Source: Platerodrilus igneus (taxonomy: Eukaryota; Arthropoda; Insecta; Coleoptera; Lycidae). Taken from it: a stretch of 64,000 bases of DNA. Shown piece by piece: positions 43,980-56,199 of this stretch. The notes under the pieces were generated by a model. It saw only the letters and a list, made by a program, of their open reading frames with translations. It made no database searches and had not been told where the DNA came from. Made by a program: the position numbers and the translations under genes. The stretch spans positions 1,426,001 through 1,490,000 of the forward strand of contig JARFIW010000663.1 of the NCBI GenBank assembly GCA_036346225.1, given 5' to 3'. The stretch's first letter is position 1, and each line of letters opens with the position of its first letter.

Positions 43980-44928
43980 AATAAAATATTAGTGAGGTTT
44001 TAGGTCTTGGACGTGGAACACCCCTAGCGGTTTTCCGTGCATAGAAGATAGTCTATAAGTGGTAGAACCTAAAACTTCCATCACCTTTGCTTCTAGGAAC
44101 TTCGGGACTAATTTTTTATTGAAAAAGTTCAGAAGCATCTGATAATATAAAATTGCGCTTCCACACTAAATCCCCTACTTTGAAATTTAATGGTCTGCGC
44201 CTTAAATTGTAAGAGTGCGTATTACGTTCATACGCCAAATGTATGTTTTTCTGAACTTCTTTAAACATGGGCGATAATAATTGTTCTCGAGTATCAATTG
44301 CTAGATCCTCTGGATTTAAATCCTTTAATTTATTATAGAATTTCCCGGTCAGAGGAACCGTGCGTCCAAAAGCTAAAAATGTTGGGGAATATTTTGTGGA
44401 TTCATGAACAGCATTACGAAGCGCATGGGCAATTTTGTGAATATTATCGTCCCAATTCTTCTGAGAATCTTAAATGTAACTGCGAATGGCAGCTCCAATT
44501 ACCTTGTTAACGCGTTCTACATAATTAACTTGAGGATGGTAGCTGGCGTTAAACCAAACCGAAGGTATTTTATAATTTGTCATGAGATTGGAAAATAAAT
44601 TACTTTTAAATTGAGGGCCATTATCTATCATACAAATTTGAGGTACCCCATATACCAAAAATACAAAATTTTCCTGGTAATTACAAATTTGTTTTGTTGA
44701 AGCGCTACGCAAGGGATGCAATAAAGTGAATTTTGTAAACCAGTCAGTAACAACTAAAAGGTAAGTATTCCCCAATTTCGAGCGCGGAAAGGGCCCCATT
44801 AAATCAATCGACAAACATTGAAACGGAAATGAAACTTTTTTCTCTTTGCCCATAAAACCATAATGGTTGAACGTGCTGGATTTGCTTTGGCAGCACGTAA
44901 CACATTTACTAATGTATTTAGAAATATA
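43980..44928 (-). pseudogene. Gypsy element 1 integrase core and C-terminal domain
   Basis: The minus-strand frame at 44470-44853 reads LMGPFPRSKLGNTYLLVVTDWFTKF (split here as LMGPFPRSKLGNTY and LVVTDWFTKF), then MIDNGPQFKS and a glutamate in YVERVNKVIG. These are the D, D and E residues of the integrase DDE core. Downstream in shifted frames (about 43980-44470) come FLAFGRTVPLTGKFYNKL and NTHSYNLRRRPLNFKVGDLVWKR, the gypsy integrase C-terminal region. Frame breaks near 44470 and 44150 make it inactive. Confidence 0.85.
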
Positions 44929-45785
44929 TTACCGCATTTTGGGCCAGTAATAGAGCTCTTTGATTTTTGTATATGTTTTAAATACACCCAAATGGGCCGA
45001 AACTGGATCATCATGGCATTCTTTTATAATTTGTGCACGGCATGATTTCGGCACTACTAATTTCCACTCAATTAAATTGGCTTTGATATTCAAATTATTC
45101 GGAATAAACTTATACATTTTATCATTTTCTACTCTCCAATCGGGATATAGATCTGGCTTTTCCTTAATATTATTTAACATGTTTTTGTACCAATCCTCGA
45201 CCTCGTCTAAAGAAAAATTTAAAGAATCAATAGCATAAGCTCCACTAGGAGCTCGGGATAATGTATCTGGTACCACATTAAATTTACCCTTCCTGTGGAT
45301 AACTTCGAAATCAAATTGTTGGAGTTTCACACTCCATCTAGCTAAACGTCCCGCAGGATCTTTTAAGTTGTAGAGCCAAATTAAAGAATGATGGTCCGTA
45401 ATGACCTTAAAATGAGTTCCTTCAATATATGGTCGGAATTTTTGAATAGCAAAAGTTCCCGTTCTGTGACTGAATAATTTTTCTCTGCTGAATTTAAACC
45501 GCGAGAAGCATAAGCAATTACATGTTCTTCGTCTCCTTCTCCCTGAGTTAAAACACAACCAACGCCGTAATTTGAGGCGTCATATTGTAAAGAAAAAACT
45601 TTCGAAAAATCAGGACTCCTTAAAACAGGAGCCTTTGTAAGAACATCTTTAATTTTTTCAAACGAAATAAGAGCCTCGTCCGTCCATTTAATCGCTTGCG
45701 ATTTTTTCTTTCCCTTTAATAAATCATTGATAGGTGCTATAATTGTGGCAAAATCCAAAACAAAACGCCTATACCAAGAGCACAT
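44929..45785 (-). pseudogene. Gypsy element 1 RNase H and integrase zinc-binding domain
   Basis: 45381-45785 covers the RT connection and RNase H start (PDFSKVFSLQYDASNYGVG, then YASRGLNSAEKNYSVTERE). 44929-45558 continues RNase H (FKVITDHHSLIWL, LARWSVKLQQFDFEVIHRKG, DTLSR), then the HHCC region start (CHDDPVSAHLGVFKTYTKIK, YYWPKM). A frameshift near 45450-45480 separates the two pieces, and a further break separates them from the integrase core. Confidence 0.85.
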
Positions 45786-46625
45786 ACCGGTGAAACGTTT
45801 TATTTCAGTGGCTGTCTTGGGTTGAGGAAAATTTACAATTGCGTCAATTTTGCTGGGTCAGTTCGGAGACCATCTTTATTCACAATATATCCCAGATATT
45901 GTAACTCTGGTTTACAAAACTCACATTTTGAAATGTTAATAGTTAAATTAGCGCCTTTCAACTTCTCATACACTTCGTTCAAAATTCTAATATGCTCCTT
46001 AAATGTGCTTGAAATAATAATTATATCATCTAAATAAACAAATACCGATTGGGATAATGAAAATCAAAAATAGAGTCCATGAGCCTCTGTAATGTGCCTG
46101 GAGCATTGGCCAAACCCATCGGCATTACATTATATTGAAATAATCCGCGCCTTGGGACAGTAAAGGCTGTTTTTCCTTGCTTTCGTCACTCAAGGGCAAT
46201 TGCCAGAAGGCTTTTTTTAAATCGATTGAACTGAGATATTTCGCATTGCGTAATCTATCAAGAATGTCATTTACAAACGGAATGGGATACGTGTCTTTTT
46301 TTGTAATTGAATTTAATCGTTTAGCGTCAAAACATACACGAAATTCACCTTTTGCTTTTTTCTTTACTAACAGCATGGGGGAGTTCCACGGGCTATTGCT
46401 TGGGCTAATAATGCCTTGTTCAAGCATCGCATCAATTTCTTTATTAGCATGTTCCAGCATCGCCCGTGATAATGGGTAATACCTTTGTTTAATTGGTTCA
46501 ACGTCTTCCGTTGTAATATGATGTGAAATTTTAGTGGTTCGGCCTAAGGTAGGACGATCCAAGGATTGAAATAAAGAAATAACATTGTTTAATTCAAATT
46601 TCTGGTCTTCATTTAAATCGGCCAT
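45786..46625 (-). pseudogene. Gypsy element 1 reverse transcriptase
   Basis: 46125-46625 contains the RT fingers (LEQGIISPSNSPWNSPMLLV), then FRVCFDAKRLN and YLSSIDLKKAFWQLPL (motif A). The frame breaks near 46160, and PMGLANAPGTLQ and VYLDDIIIIS (catalytic YLDD, about 46020-46050) follow in other frames, then FCKPELQYLGYIV. At least three frameshifts lie between motif A and the connection domain. The order is PR-RT-RH-IN, diagnostic of Ty3/gypsy. Confidence 0.9.
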
Positions 46626-46674
46626 AACTTTAATGAAATTTAATTTATTCGTTTCCGCAGAATGAGCATAAAAT

Positions 46675-47015
46675 TCATTTTTGAAAATCTACTTTCAATT
46701 CAAATAATTGACAAAAATCAATCCCTAACGTTAGGGTACACTCTATTGAGTCGGAAACTAAAACATTTAACGACCGAGTAACCCCGTTTATAGTCAAGGG
46801 CAAATTAATTGAACCTAAAATTGATTGTGAAGTGCCATCTGCGGTTGTTAATATAGACGTTTTTACATTTTTAATTAATTCTAACTTATATTTATCCAAT
46901 AAACACAGACCATGTCTGCCTAAAATAGAGGTATTCGCACCGGAATCCAACAGTGCGGTATAAGTTTCCTTAAATATCTCGATATTAATATAAGGTCTTG
47001 TATCACCTTTTACTT
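46675..47015 (-). pseudogene. Gypsy element 1 aspartic protease
   Basis: A minus-strand frame runs from RPYINIEIFKETYTA into LLDSGANTSILGRHG, with the DSG active site at about 46940-46950. It continues through ADGTSQSILGSINLPLTING to LGIDFCQLFELKVDF at 46675. The length and motif fit a retropepsin domain. It lies between gag and RT in the correct order. Confidence 0.85.
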
Positions 47016-47148
47016 TATAAAATTTGAAAAACCTTAGATGATTTACAAAAATTTTTAACTTTTACTAACCACTCCGACCACGTCTTTTTGTCAGCAGCAA
47101 TATTATTAAACGAGGAAAAGCAACGGCTGACTACGCGCTTTCCTGTCC

Positions 47149-48543
47149 TTAGTTTTTTGAATTATTTGAGCAGTTTGGACAATTTGTGGACGTAACTTCC
47201 AGCTGCCCACAAGAATAACAAAATATTCCGCGTTTCTCCGGACAAGTATGAAACGAGTGACCCCGTCTTTTACAGTTGAAACAAATAGTCGAAAATTTTG
47301 CTGTGTTTTTAAAATAATTCGAAACGCCGGACCGTGGTAAATTATTATTAGAAAATGAACTCCGTCGTACTTGGCGTTCTAAGATAACTGGTACGTTGGC
47401 AGAATCAGAATGTTCCTGTTTAATAAAATTTGGAGGCTTAATGTCTTCTAAGACCTTACAACGAGAAATCAATTGGAAAATGTCAGTCACTTCAACTAAC
47501 GCCAGTTGCGTGGCATAAAGAGTCTGTAAATTTCTTTTAATAATTTTTATTTGTTCCCGGACTGGAATGGAATCTTCTAATTGCGAAAATAAATTTACCA
47601 TCTTTGAAATGTAAATGGTAGGTGATTCCTCGGTGCCTTGCCGTCTAGATTTGATTAACATTAAAAGATTCTCTGCGTAATCGGCTGAAAGAAAATCTTG
47701 TTTTAATTTAGAAATTAATTGTTCCCATGAATTTACTGTACATCGCGTTGCTCTATACCAATCCAATGCTGAACTGGTGAAAAGATTAATAGCCCCTTCG
47801 AAAAGGTCATCTGACGAAACTTTTCTTGCAACTTGCAGTTCCTTGACACGTTGAATAAAATTTAAAACCGATATAGAATCAGACTCACCCGAAAATTGTA
47901 ATCCCCACTTGTGGATCGGTACTGAAATCGTTGTTTTATTCAAGGACTAGATTAGAGTACCTAAATCATTCCTAGAAATCGAAACCGATGGAGTATTAAT
48001 AGAAGAACCCGTTGATGCTCCAGGGCATGAAACCTCTGCTGTTGGTGTTATTGTAGGATCTTTATTATCACTAGCCGAACAATAAGAAGGGTTATCATTA
48101 ATCTCATTTTCCCCGTTTACCTGTTCTAAAATCTCAAAAGCTCTAATGCACTTAGAATGCAGTTCTTTGTGTACCTCTAAAAATTCACTATCGAAATTGA
48201 CATAATTTAGTTTCTTTGTTACATAAATTAACCTCGTGTTAAGTTTAATATAATCTTTCCTTTTAGAAAGAATGGTAAAAGAATTTAAAATGTTTTCTAA
48301 TTCAAAAATCTTAAGTTTCAATAATTCAATTTCGTCCTTTTGAACGATTTCAATTTTTTCATACTTAGAAAAAACATTACTGTCGACTTCCTCAACAATG
48401 AGTTTTGAACGCAATAATTTTCGCTTTTCTAACACACTTAACTTTGTTGGTTCAACGTTTTTAATTGAAAACTCGTGACTAAGCTCGTCGCTTCTTAATG
48501 CTTCCACTACATACATGATTAAATAAAAGGTAAATGTCAACAA
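47149..48543 (-). pseudogene. Gypsy element 1 gag, with one in-frame amber codon
   Basis: The N-terminal part (47947-48543, 198 residues) has an ALRSDELSHEFSI start and a charged, coiled-coil-like middle. The C-terminal part (47149-47943) has a capsid domain (WGLQFSGESDSISVLNFIQR, FTSSALDWYRATR) and a nucleocapsid. The knuckle CFNCKRRGHSFHTC is intact (C-X2-C-X4-H-X4-C). A second one, CYSCGQLEVTSTNC, has Val in place of His. The two parts are in one frame, separated only by TAG at 47947-47949 (GTLI, stop, SLNK). This is either a single nonsense mutation or a readthrough site. Confidence 0.85.
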
Positions 48544-48685
48544 TAGCGAAACCTATTCCTAAATCCTAATATTAAACTGTTAATTCTGCTTAAATACTTA
48601 ATAGTACTATAGAAATAAAACAATCTAAAACTTTGTCCGTGTGTTGTTTACCATATTTAAGATTTTAACCACGTTAATGCGCCAG
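48544..48685 (-). other. Gypsy element 1 leader and primer-binding site
   Basis: Immediately inside the 5' LTR the minus strand reads TGGCGCATTAACGTGG (about 48669-48684). This is close to the tRNA-Lys primer complement, TGGCGCCCAACGTGG. The short leader then runs to the gag start near 48543. Confidence 0.6.
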
Positions 48686-49579
48686 TGTAATTTAATATTT
48701 ACCTACCGCGTGAGGGTATCCAATTAACAATAAATAATAAATGGCAGGACCTCTAGCACTCGCGTACCCTCACGTTTCGGAACATTGCCTCGCTAGCTGC
48801 AGCAGTCGGTGAGAGGAGGGGTTCATTAAACAAACACACTAAGACGAAATTCCGATTGTTTTATTAAATGGGCTACTAATTAAAACTTCACCTAATTACA
48901 TATGCATACAAAAATATACAGTAATTAACATTATTTACAATAGGGCGCCACCATGGGAATTAAACGGACCATGGACCGATCGCGGTAATAGCTCTCGTCG
49001 CACTTTGTTTGTGGACGATGAACCAAGATTGCTTTACTTGAACTGAGCTTTAACCCGGAATTGTATTTTATGGAAGTCGACAAGTACTGTATTTAAAAAA
49101 TAACTGACTTATGCTGCATAACACAGCCTTGATTTCATGGTAATACCACATATACTAATTACTTACTCAGAGAAATAACTAACTTAGAACATAACGGCAC
49201 GCACTTGAATTCAGAGAAATAAAAAACTTCACTCAATCGTGCAAATAACCGCCAGCTTTAAACTCTAACGCGTCTGGAAATAAACAACCCCCATTACACC
49301 CGACTGGCATCCTTATATACATTTAAGTTAATTGAAAAATAACCCCTTGCCTAGCTCTCATACCCGACGCCGGTCGTAAATCTTTAAGATTAATTAAACT
49401 GCCAATTGCACTAAGATAGATAGCCACACAAGTAGATCACGGGACTAATTTTTAGTTGAGTACTCCGCTAATTGAAAAATTCCTTCCCACCACCCAGACA
49501 TAAATAGGGTCCTAAAACATGATTGACATCCAATATAGATAGCAACTAATCTGACATGTTTAGTGCCTTTCAAGTAAAG
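48686..49579 (-). mobile_element. Gypsy element 1, 5' LTR, truncated
   Basis: It matches the 3' LTR from its TGTAATTTAA edge (plus-strand reading), lacks the 365-bp block, and stops at aagtaaag at 49579, about 212 bp short of the full LTR. It joins directly to the integrase of gypsy element 2. The LTR's own start and the target duplication are lost. Confidence 0.85.
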
Positions 49580-49989
49580 AGGTTTCTGTCGTATTTCGCT
49601 TTGTCACATAATTCACATTGGTTAATGAAATCTGTGGTCAATTCTTTCATGTCTTTGAAATAATATCGTCTTATGAGTTGTTTTATTGTTTCATTAATTC
49701 CACGATGGTTGGTTTTTCCTACGTGTTGATTCCTAATTACATCGTTTATTTCATCAGGGTTGTCTAGTGTTATTAACTTTCTCGTACATCTGATAAGTTC
49801 AGTGCAAGAGTTATTGAATAATTTAACGTATAATTCTGAAAATCTTTGGTATAAATGTTTGGTGTTGAAATAGAAATAAAATCGTTTTTTCTCGGGGATG
49901 TATTCTTTTAAAATTTTAATTATTTGCTCTTTGTTGTCATCATTGGTTATTTGAATTTGGTATATTTTTTGTTTTCTACTTTTGTACAT
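49580..49989 (-). pseudogene. Gypsy element 2 integrase zinc-binding region, truncated
   Basis: The minus-strand frame contains HVGKTNHRGINETIKQLI and YYFKDMKELTTDFINQCELC (HHCC residues H, H, C, C), then KAKYDRN, and is cut at 49580 by the truncated LTR of element 1. The DDE core, C-terminal domain and 3' LTR are missing from the window. Confidence 0.8.
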
Positions 49990-52270
49990 TTTAGGGGATT
50001 GGGGTTATTTATAACTTCGGTTATTATAAATTGGTTGGGTTTCATATCGATTGCTTCGTTTAAAATTTTAATCGCGATTTTAGGTTCTTCGTTTTGTGTC
50101 GTATGAATCCTGTCGATCTCGTCTGGATCTTCTCTTGTTTCTGCTTCGTCTACGTTTCCTACAATGGATTCCGTTTCTAATGCAGTGAGTTGGATTCTAC
50201 TTAAATCGTCTGCGTTGTTGTTATAAATTCCCTTTTTATATATAATTTCGTAATCATATTCTTCTAGTCTGATTCGCCATCGTTGTAATTTTGAATTCGG
50301 TTCTTTAAGTTTGCATAGCCATACTAATGGTCTATGATCAGTGTATATGTAAAATTTTCTTCCGTATAAGTGAGGTCTAAAATATTTTGTTGCCCAAATT
50401 ATGGCTAATAATTCTTTTTCTATGGTGCTATATTTCTGTTCGGTTTCATTTAGGGTTCTGGATGCGTAGCTGATGGATTTATCGCTACTTACATTTCCTT
50501 GGCTCAATATTGCGCCTAATGCTACATTCGATGCGTCTGTCGTTAGTATAAATGGTTTTGAAAAGTCTGGGTATTCTAATACAGGGTGATTCATTAATAT
50601 GTTTTTAATTTTGTCTATGGCTTTAATGAATTCCGGGATGTGTTCAATTTTGTTTTCCTTTTTTGAACAATTTGTCAGGGGCTTGGTTATCTGAGCGTAC
50701 CCTTTAATGAATTTGCGGTAGTAATCACTAAGTCTTATAAATCCTTTAATTTCTTTGGTTGTCTTTGGTAAGGGGTAATTTAGAACTGCATTTGTTTTGT
50801 CGGGATTTGAAATTAGTCCTTGGGGTGTTATTGTATGTCCTAAAAATGATACTTCCTTTTGTAAAAATACACTTTTGTCCAATTGTACTTTGAAATGTGC
50901 TTGTCTTAGTCTTTCAAATACTTCTCTCAATCTTTCTATGTGTTCTACCAATGATGTGGAATAAACTATGATGTCGTCTAGGTACACAAGGCATTTTTCG
51001 TTGTGTATTCCTCGTAATATGTTGTCCATGATTCTCTGGAAAGTAGCGGGTGCGTTTTTTAATCCAAATGGCATTCGTTTGCATTCGTAATGTCCTCTAG
51101 GTGTGTTGAAGGCTGTTTTTGATATATCTTTTTCGTCCATCTCTACCTGATGGTATTTTGATGCTAGGTCTAATGTTGAAAAATATTGGCATTTGCCTAA
51201 TTTGTCTAAAATTTCGGTTATATTTGGTAGTGGATATTTGTCATCTAACGTTTTTTTATTTAACTTTCTATAGTCTATTACCATTCTGTACTTTCTCTTT
51301 CAAGTTGCGTCCAATTTCTTAGGAACTATTAACACGGGGCTGCTCCATGGTGAGTTGGAGTGCTGGATTATGTCTTGTTCTAATAAGTCTGCTACTTGTC
51401 TGTCAGCTTCTTCTTGGCTCGCATGAGGTAGTCTATATGCTTTTGTAAAGATTGGCCTGTTGTCTGTTAGCTCGATATTATGTTTTACTGTGTTGGTGAA
51501 TGTTAGTGGTATTCCTTCGCAGTGGAATATGTCGCGGTATTCACAACATAAGTTTTTAATTGCTCTTTGCTCTTCTTGATTGATATCGGTATAGAAGCGG
51601 ATGTTACTTAAATTTTCTCTTAACATTTTGTCATGTTCTATTGGGTTGTAATCGTTTTCTAAATTTTCGTCTATTTCCATTTCGTTAAAATTTAGTTCTT
51701 CTACGTTAATTGGGTCTGTCAGTGATAATTCTACGGGATAGTCGTTTGAATTTAATATTGTTGTGGTTGCATAATTATCTTTTATTTGTACTAAGGCAGT
51801 TGGAGTTTCTACTGCTTGTTGAAATGTCATATGATTTATTATCCCTACTTTTTTGTTAGAATTTACTGGGATTTTTATTTTTCTTTCCGTTCGGGGTTCT
51901 ATTGTGTATTTTTGTTCGATTTGAGTGTTTTGAAATTTAATGGGCATATTTCCGTATTTCATCCTTAATAAACGATTCTTTATGTCAATGTTAGCTCCTA
52001 ATTTCCTTAGAAGGTCCATTCCGATTAATCCGTCATATTTGTCGTTGAATTCGAAAATACAAAATTTATGTTTCATTTTTACATTAAATGTTCTCGGTAA
52101 GGTTATATTAGCTACGAATTGGTGTAGTGTTGTTTGATGGGCTGTTTTAATTTCAATGGTTCTCTTTCTACATAATCTAAATAATGTTTCTTCACGGTTC
52201 TGGGGCTAATTAATGTCTTTGAAGATCCGGTATCGATTAATAGTTTGAATTAGGCGTGGGGTATTTCTAT
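49947..52270 (-). pseudogene. Gypsy element 2 protease-RT-RNase H
   Basis: The protease starts near 52250 with LLIDTGSSKTLIS (DTG), preceded by an in-frame stop, and has GLIGMDLLRKLGA near 51990-52030. RT includes LLEQDIIQHSNSPWSSPVLI, MVIDYRKLNKKTLDDKYPLP, YFSTLDLASKYHQVEM, PFGLKNAPATFQ and VYLDDIIVYS. RNase H includes FILTTDASNVALGAIL and FYIYTDHRPLVWL. The long frame 49947-51284 is intact. It is separated from 51300-52076 only by TGA at about 51300-51302, where Gly is usual (LDAT, stop, KRKYRM). The sequence resembles the 17.6/297 group. This is the best preserved pol in the window. Confidence 0.9.
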
Positions 52271-52599
52271 GTATGGTAGTACTAGGTAATTTATGTTATT
52301 TAGGTATATTAAGTTTGGTCGTTTATGAATTGGTCCATTTGAAAATTTAAGTACGAGTTTTCTTCGTCGTCCTCCTCGTAAGTTTCGTATTGTTCGTCGC
52401 GTTCATAAATTTCTGCATGGTTTGAATCATCGTTCGTACTTGTCTGAATGCAATTATTCTGGTCAGTGTCAAATTTTTCTACTTCTTGGTGAAATAGTTT
52501 TTCCGATGTAAAATTGCGTTTCTGATGAGGGTTTGCTCGGATGTGTTATCTTGGTATTTTGTCTGGTGTTACCAGATCAGGTATCCATTGGTGTTGGTT

Positions 52600-53475
52600 A
52601 ATATTAGTTATTAGGGTTGTTATTATTCATTGGTGTATTTTTACTGGGGTTCGCGCTGAATGCTAGTCTTTTTTGGTTTAGGTTTGGATTGAATCCTGGT
52701 TGGAATGCGGGCTTCGTAAAAGTTAGGTTAAACAGTGGTTTTGAAAAATGTTTATATTGATTATTAAAATTCGTATTGTTGAAATTTGGGTTATTAATTC
52801 GCGGTTGATTTGTTTGTGCGTTGAAGGGCGTGAATTTTTGTTGAGGGATTGTTTGTCTAGCGGCTTGCATAGTTTTTATTTGCGTTGGGATTGTATAGTC
52901 TGTTGCGGTAATACATTACATTTTCTTCTTCTATTACTAGGTTCATGGTTTCTTCTAGGTTTTGGGGACGTTGGATTCTGATCTTATCTGATAATCGTTC
53001 TGGTAAAGCGTTTATATATGTGTCCAGTACCATTTCGTCATACATTTTTGTTTTTAAATGTCGAATGTTTTGATCGGACTCTTCGATTTTTAATTTTGTT
53101 AGGATTAGACTTCTCACGTCTTGGCATTTGATTCCGAATTGATATGGGGATTGGTTGTGTTCCATTCTGAGATTTATCAGGTCTCGTACCAGGCATTTTA
53201 TGTTACGTTGGTCCCCGAAATATGCAATTAGTATTTGTTTAAATTCTTACCATTCCTGAGATCGTCTCTACTGGCAATTAAGGTTAGTGCGCTTCCGGTT
53301 AGTTTACTTATTATCAAGCGTATAAGCAATGAATTCCTTTTGTTGTCTCCAGGTTTGTAGAACGTTTTCAGGAACATTTCGGATGCTCCAATGTAGTTAC
53401 CAAGATGCGTTTGAGTGCCATCAATGCTTGGGATTGTCTCCAAATAAAGTTTCATGTCAGCACTACTCATTTTAG
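52600..53475 (-). pseudogene. Gypsy element 2 gag
   Basis: Three minus-strand pieces in order are: 53228-53470 (LYLETIPSIDGTQTHLGNYI, KLTGSALTLIASRDD), 52857-53165 (MVLDTYINALPERLSDKIRI, LEETMNLVIEEEN) and an Asn/Gln-rich tail at 52604-52870 (QTNQPRINNPNFNNTNFNN). The layout is that of 17.6/297-type gag, which lacks a strong CCHC knuckle. Frameshifts lie near 53200 and 52865. Confidence 0.75.
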
Positions 53476-55287
53476 TTAAGGGTTGCTTTAGCTTTTGGGT
53501 AATTTCAAAAAAAATGTTTTGTTTTGGATTTATTAATTTTCCGTTTAGGTCGGGTAATTTTAAATTTTGTAAAAATTAATTTGAATTTTGCAATTTGCAT
53601 CGTTATTTTTGGTTTGAATTTATTAATTTTCAGTTTATACTGCGTCGGGTTATTTTTAGAATCGTAGTTGCTGTTATTTGTACTTAGTTAGACGGTGCAG
53701 TAATGAATTTGTGAGATTTATACTCGATAATGTTGGTTTCATTACTGTAGCCTTGAATTTGCTTGTTTTAATCTCGCGGGCGTTAATTTGTCGTGAGTTC
53801 TGCTTGAGTTTTTGCTTCCTGAAAGAATATGGAGTGGATAAATAGTTTTCGCGGTATTTACTTCGCTTTGTATGTTTTGCGTCAGTTAAAGCTTGTGTTC
53901 GTTCAGTTCTGCTAATTTTATCAGTTTGTTTTTCCGTGGGTTTTAACTGAATTGCATAAACGTATAGTTCGTTTGTCTCGTCTCTTTGAATTCTAAATAT
54001 AACTTGCAGGTTTTCAGTTAATTACTTTGTTACACTTTATCTTTGTAATTTAATCACAAAGTTATGTCTCTTGAAGATTTAGTTTAGTTTCTTGGTTATT
54101 TAATTGCGTAAATGCTGTATAATATGTAATTGTACTTGTTAAAGTAATTAATACTTACTCACAGGTGTTAGTTTCAGTTTATGTGGGAGTTAGATAATTT
54201 GTTTGCATAAATGTTGCGTTTGATTATTTTTAGATATCTCCATATTCAGTTTTGATGCACGTCTTGTAATTGTATCTCTCCGTAATTAAAGTTTTAGTTT
54301 CTATGATGAGCGTTTTAATTATAGCTTTTATGATAACCGGTTAGCTTTATTCGGTATTTGTACTGGAATAATTACCTTTTCGTAATGCAATATATTTATA
54401 AAAGATGAGTAGTTTTAGTTCAATGCTGGTCGTAATATTATGCGCTTTATTCTACTTGTGGATCGTAATGAAAAATGCGTTGCGTTTCTTTATACAAAGG
54501 TTCTGAAAGTTAATTGTTTAAATAGCAGTTTCTCTGAGATTTTAAGTTTGTAATAAATGATGTTTCATTCGCGGGCTTATCTTAGGTGAAGATTGTGTTA
54601 ATTTGCACGCTGGTTTTAAATTACAGTGGTTTAAGTTACTGCAGAGTGTTTTGCTGTAATTTATAAAGTATGATAGAGGTAATTGTTTTAAATAATCTTG
54701 TCTGTAATTGCTTGTTTAGAAGAATTACATTTAGCTTTGGTGTTGGAGTTAATTTGTGTTCTGTTTTAGTTTACTGGATTAACCGTGGCGTTTTGGATCG
54801 CGCTAGTTAATTTTTCGTATTTCGGTTACGTTTGGTATTAATGGATGTGCGTCAGTTTTTTGGTTTGTTTAATACTTGTAATGAAAACTTTTAAAAATCA
54901 TAGAATAACATTTTCTCAAAATAAATTGTCGATTGAAAATAATTCCTCTTTGTAAACTATTTTCAAAAATATTGGCATAAAATAAAAATAAAATAATAAT
55001 AATAATAATAATAATAGAATAATACAACTAGCATATATCAATTATAGTTTGTGAGATCAATTGGTTTTAAGGAAATAAACTTACATTAATTTCTTCATCT
55101 GTTTCTTTTGTGGGCTCGATCGATGCTGTATCTTCTCCACGTTGGTTTGCTTTGCTGGATTCGGTCGATTCTTGTACTTCCTCCAACCTGGTTTGAGTTC
55201 TGTCAAAATTGCGAATTAAAATTCTTGGTCACCAATCTTCCGATTTTTGGATTCTTAGTGCCCTTTTGACATCCGTACGACTGCACC
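53476..55287 (-). other. Gypsy element 2 long leader
   Basis: About 1.8 kb, T-rich on the plus strand, lies between the 5' LTR and gag. The primer site next to the LTR reads GGTGCAGTCGTACGG on the minus strand (55273-55287), resembling the tRNA-Ser primer (TGGCGCAGTCG). A short open stretch (TRLEEVQESTESSKANQRG, about 55110-55200) ends at ATTAATGTAAGT near 55085, a splice-donor-like sequence. (AAT)n lies at about 54990-55015. The rest is featureless. Confidence 0.55.
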
Positions 55288-55726
55288 AGTTAAGGTTCGG
55301 GCCTTTGGAGCGGTATTTTTAAAAAACGTTTTCAAACTTTAACAAATTTATTTATCTTAATATTAGGGCGAGTAGCTTGAACAACGAAGTATGGAGTTCG
55401 AAGATAGACTGCCGGGCCTTGAGCTCCCGGGCTTTTTATAATACCTGCCCCCTCACATGGCTGTGGGAACTTGCTGATCTCATGTCTGCTTTTCTCTTAA
55501 TTCTACACTTTATTACATTGTAACATTCTTATTTCTAGGTAATTGCGGTATGTTAAGCGTCTGTGACCTGCCACCTGCAGTATCACTGCCTCCTCGGATA
55601 CAAAGTTGCATATCCGTTCTCATGAACTGTTAATAACCTCTCTGGGTTATCTTTGTATTACATTGTTGCAATGAACTTATAATTTATTTAACAATTTCTA
55701 ATAATTCCTATTAGATTCAATATATT

Positions 55727-55791
<65 letters not shown>

Positions 55792-55809
55792 AATTGGGGA
55801 TACATAACT
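55288..55809 (-). mobile_element. Gypsy element 2, 5' LTR
   Basis: The plus-strand reading starts agttaaggttcgggcc and ends gggatacataact, with the same AGTTA...TAACT ends as the solo LTR at 31831-32384. It carries a (TA)n expansion at 55730-55788 that is only rudimentary in the solo LTR. Its right edge joins zinc-finger-locus sequence (cgcatactaacgaatgttc). Confidence 0.9.
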
Positions 55810-56199
55810 CGCATACTAACGAATGTTCATTTACATACCGTGCACTTGCATACAATGATCATTTGCAAAAATACATTCCTATAGTAATGGCAATTTGTGT
55901 TGAACTTTAATGATTTAAAAGAAATTTAATATGAGCTTTCGTTTAACTGTTGGTTGTTTACTCATTAAATTTGGAAGGACTTAAATCTTTAGTGTGTGCA
56001 TAGTTGAACAACCGCTAAGTATTTAAATTAACTTTTACCGTTACAGTACATCACTGGGAAATTATAAATATTTTAAATAAAAGTTCCTAGATAATTATGG
56101 AGCTAAATTATTATTGACAAGTTGGTAGTTTTAGTTTATCGTTTAAAGCCAGGGGTAATGTCTTTTGCAATTAGTTAAATCTTACGGCCAATTTCATAA
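55810..56199 (+). repeat. Downstream flank of a zinc-finger copy, inverted orientation
   Basis: 55810-56020 aligns in reverse complement with 37240-37455, the flank just past the stop of the 24-finger frame. It shows that a plus-strand array once lay to the left, now replaced by gypsy element 2. 56020-56199 is AT-rich with nothing else visible. Confidence 0.65.

Noticed and set aside
44863..45238. Plus-strand frames within gypsy element 1
   Set aside because: They lie antisense to RNase H and integrase coding sequence with clear motifs on the minus strand.
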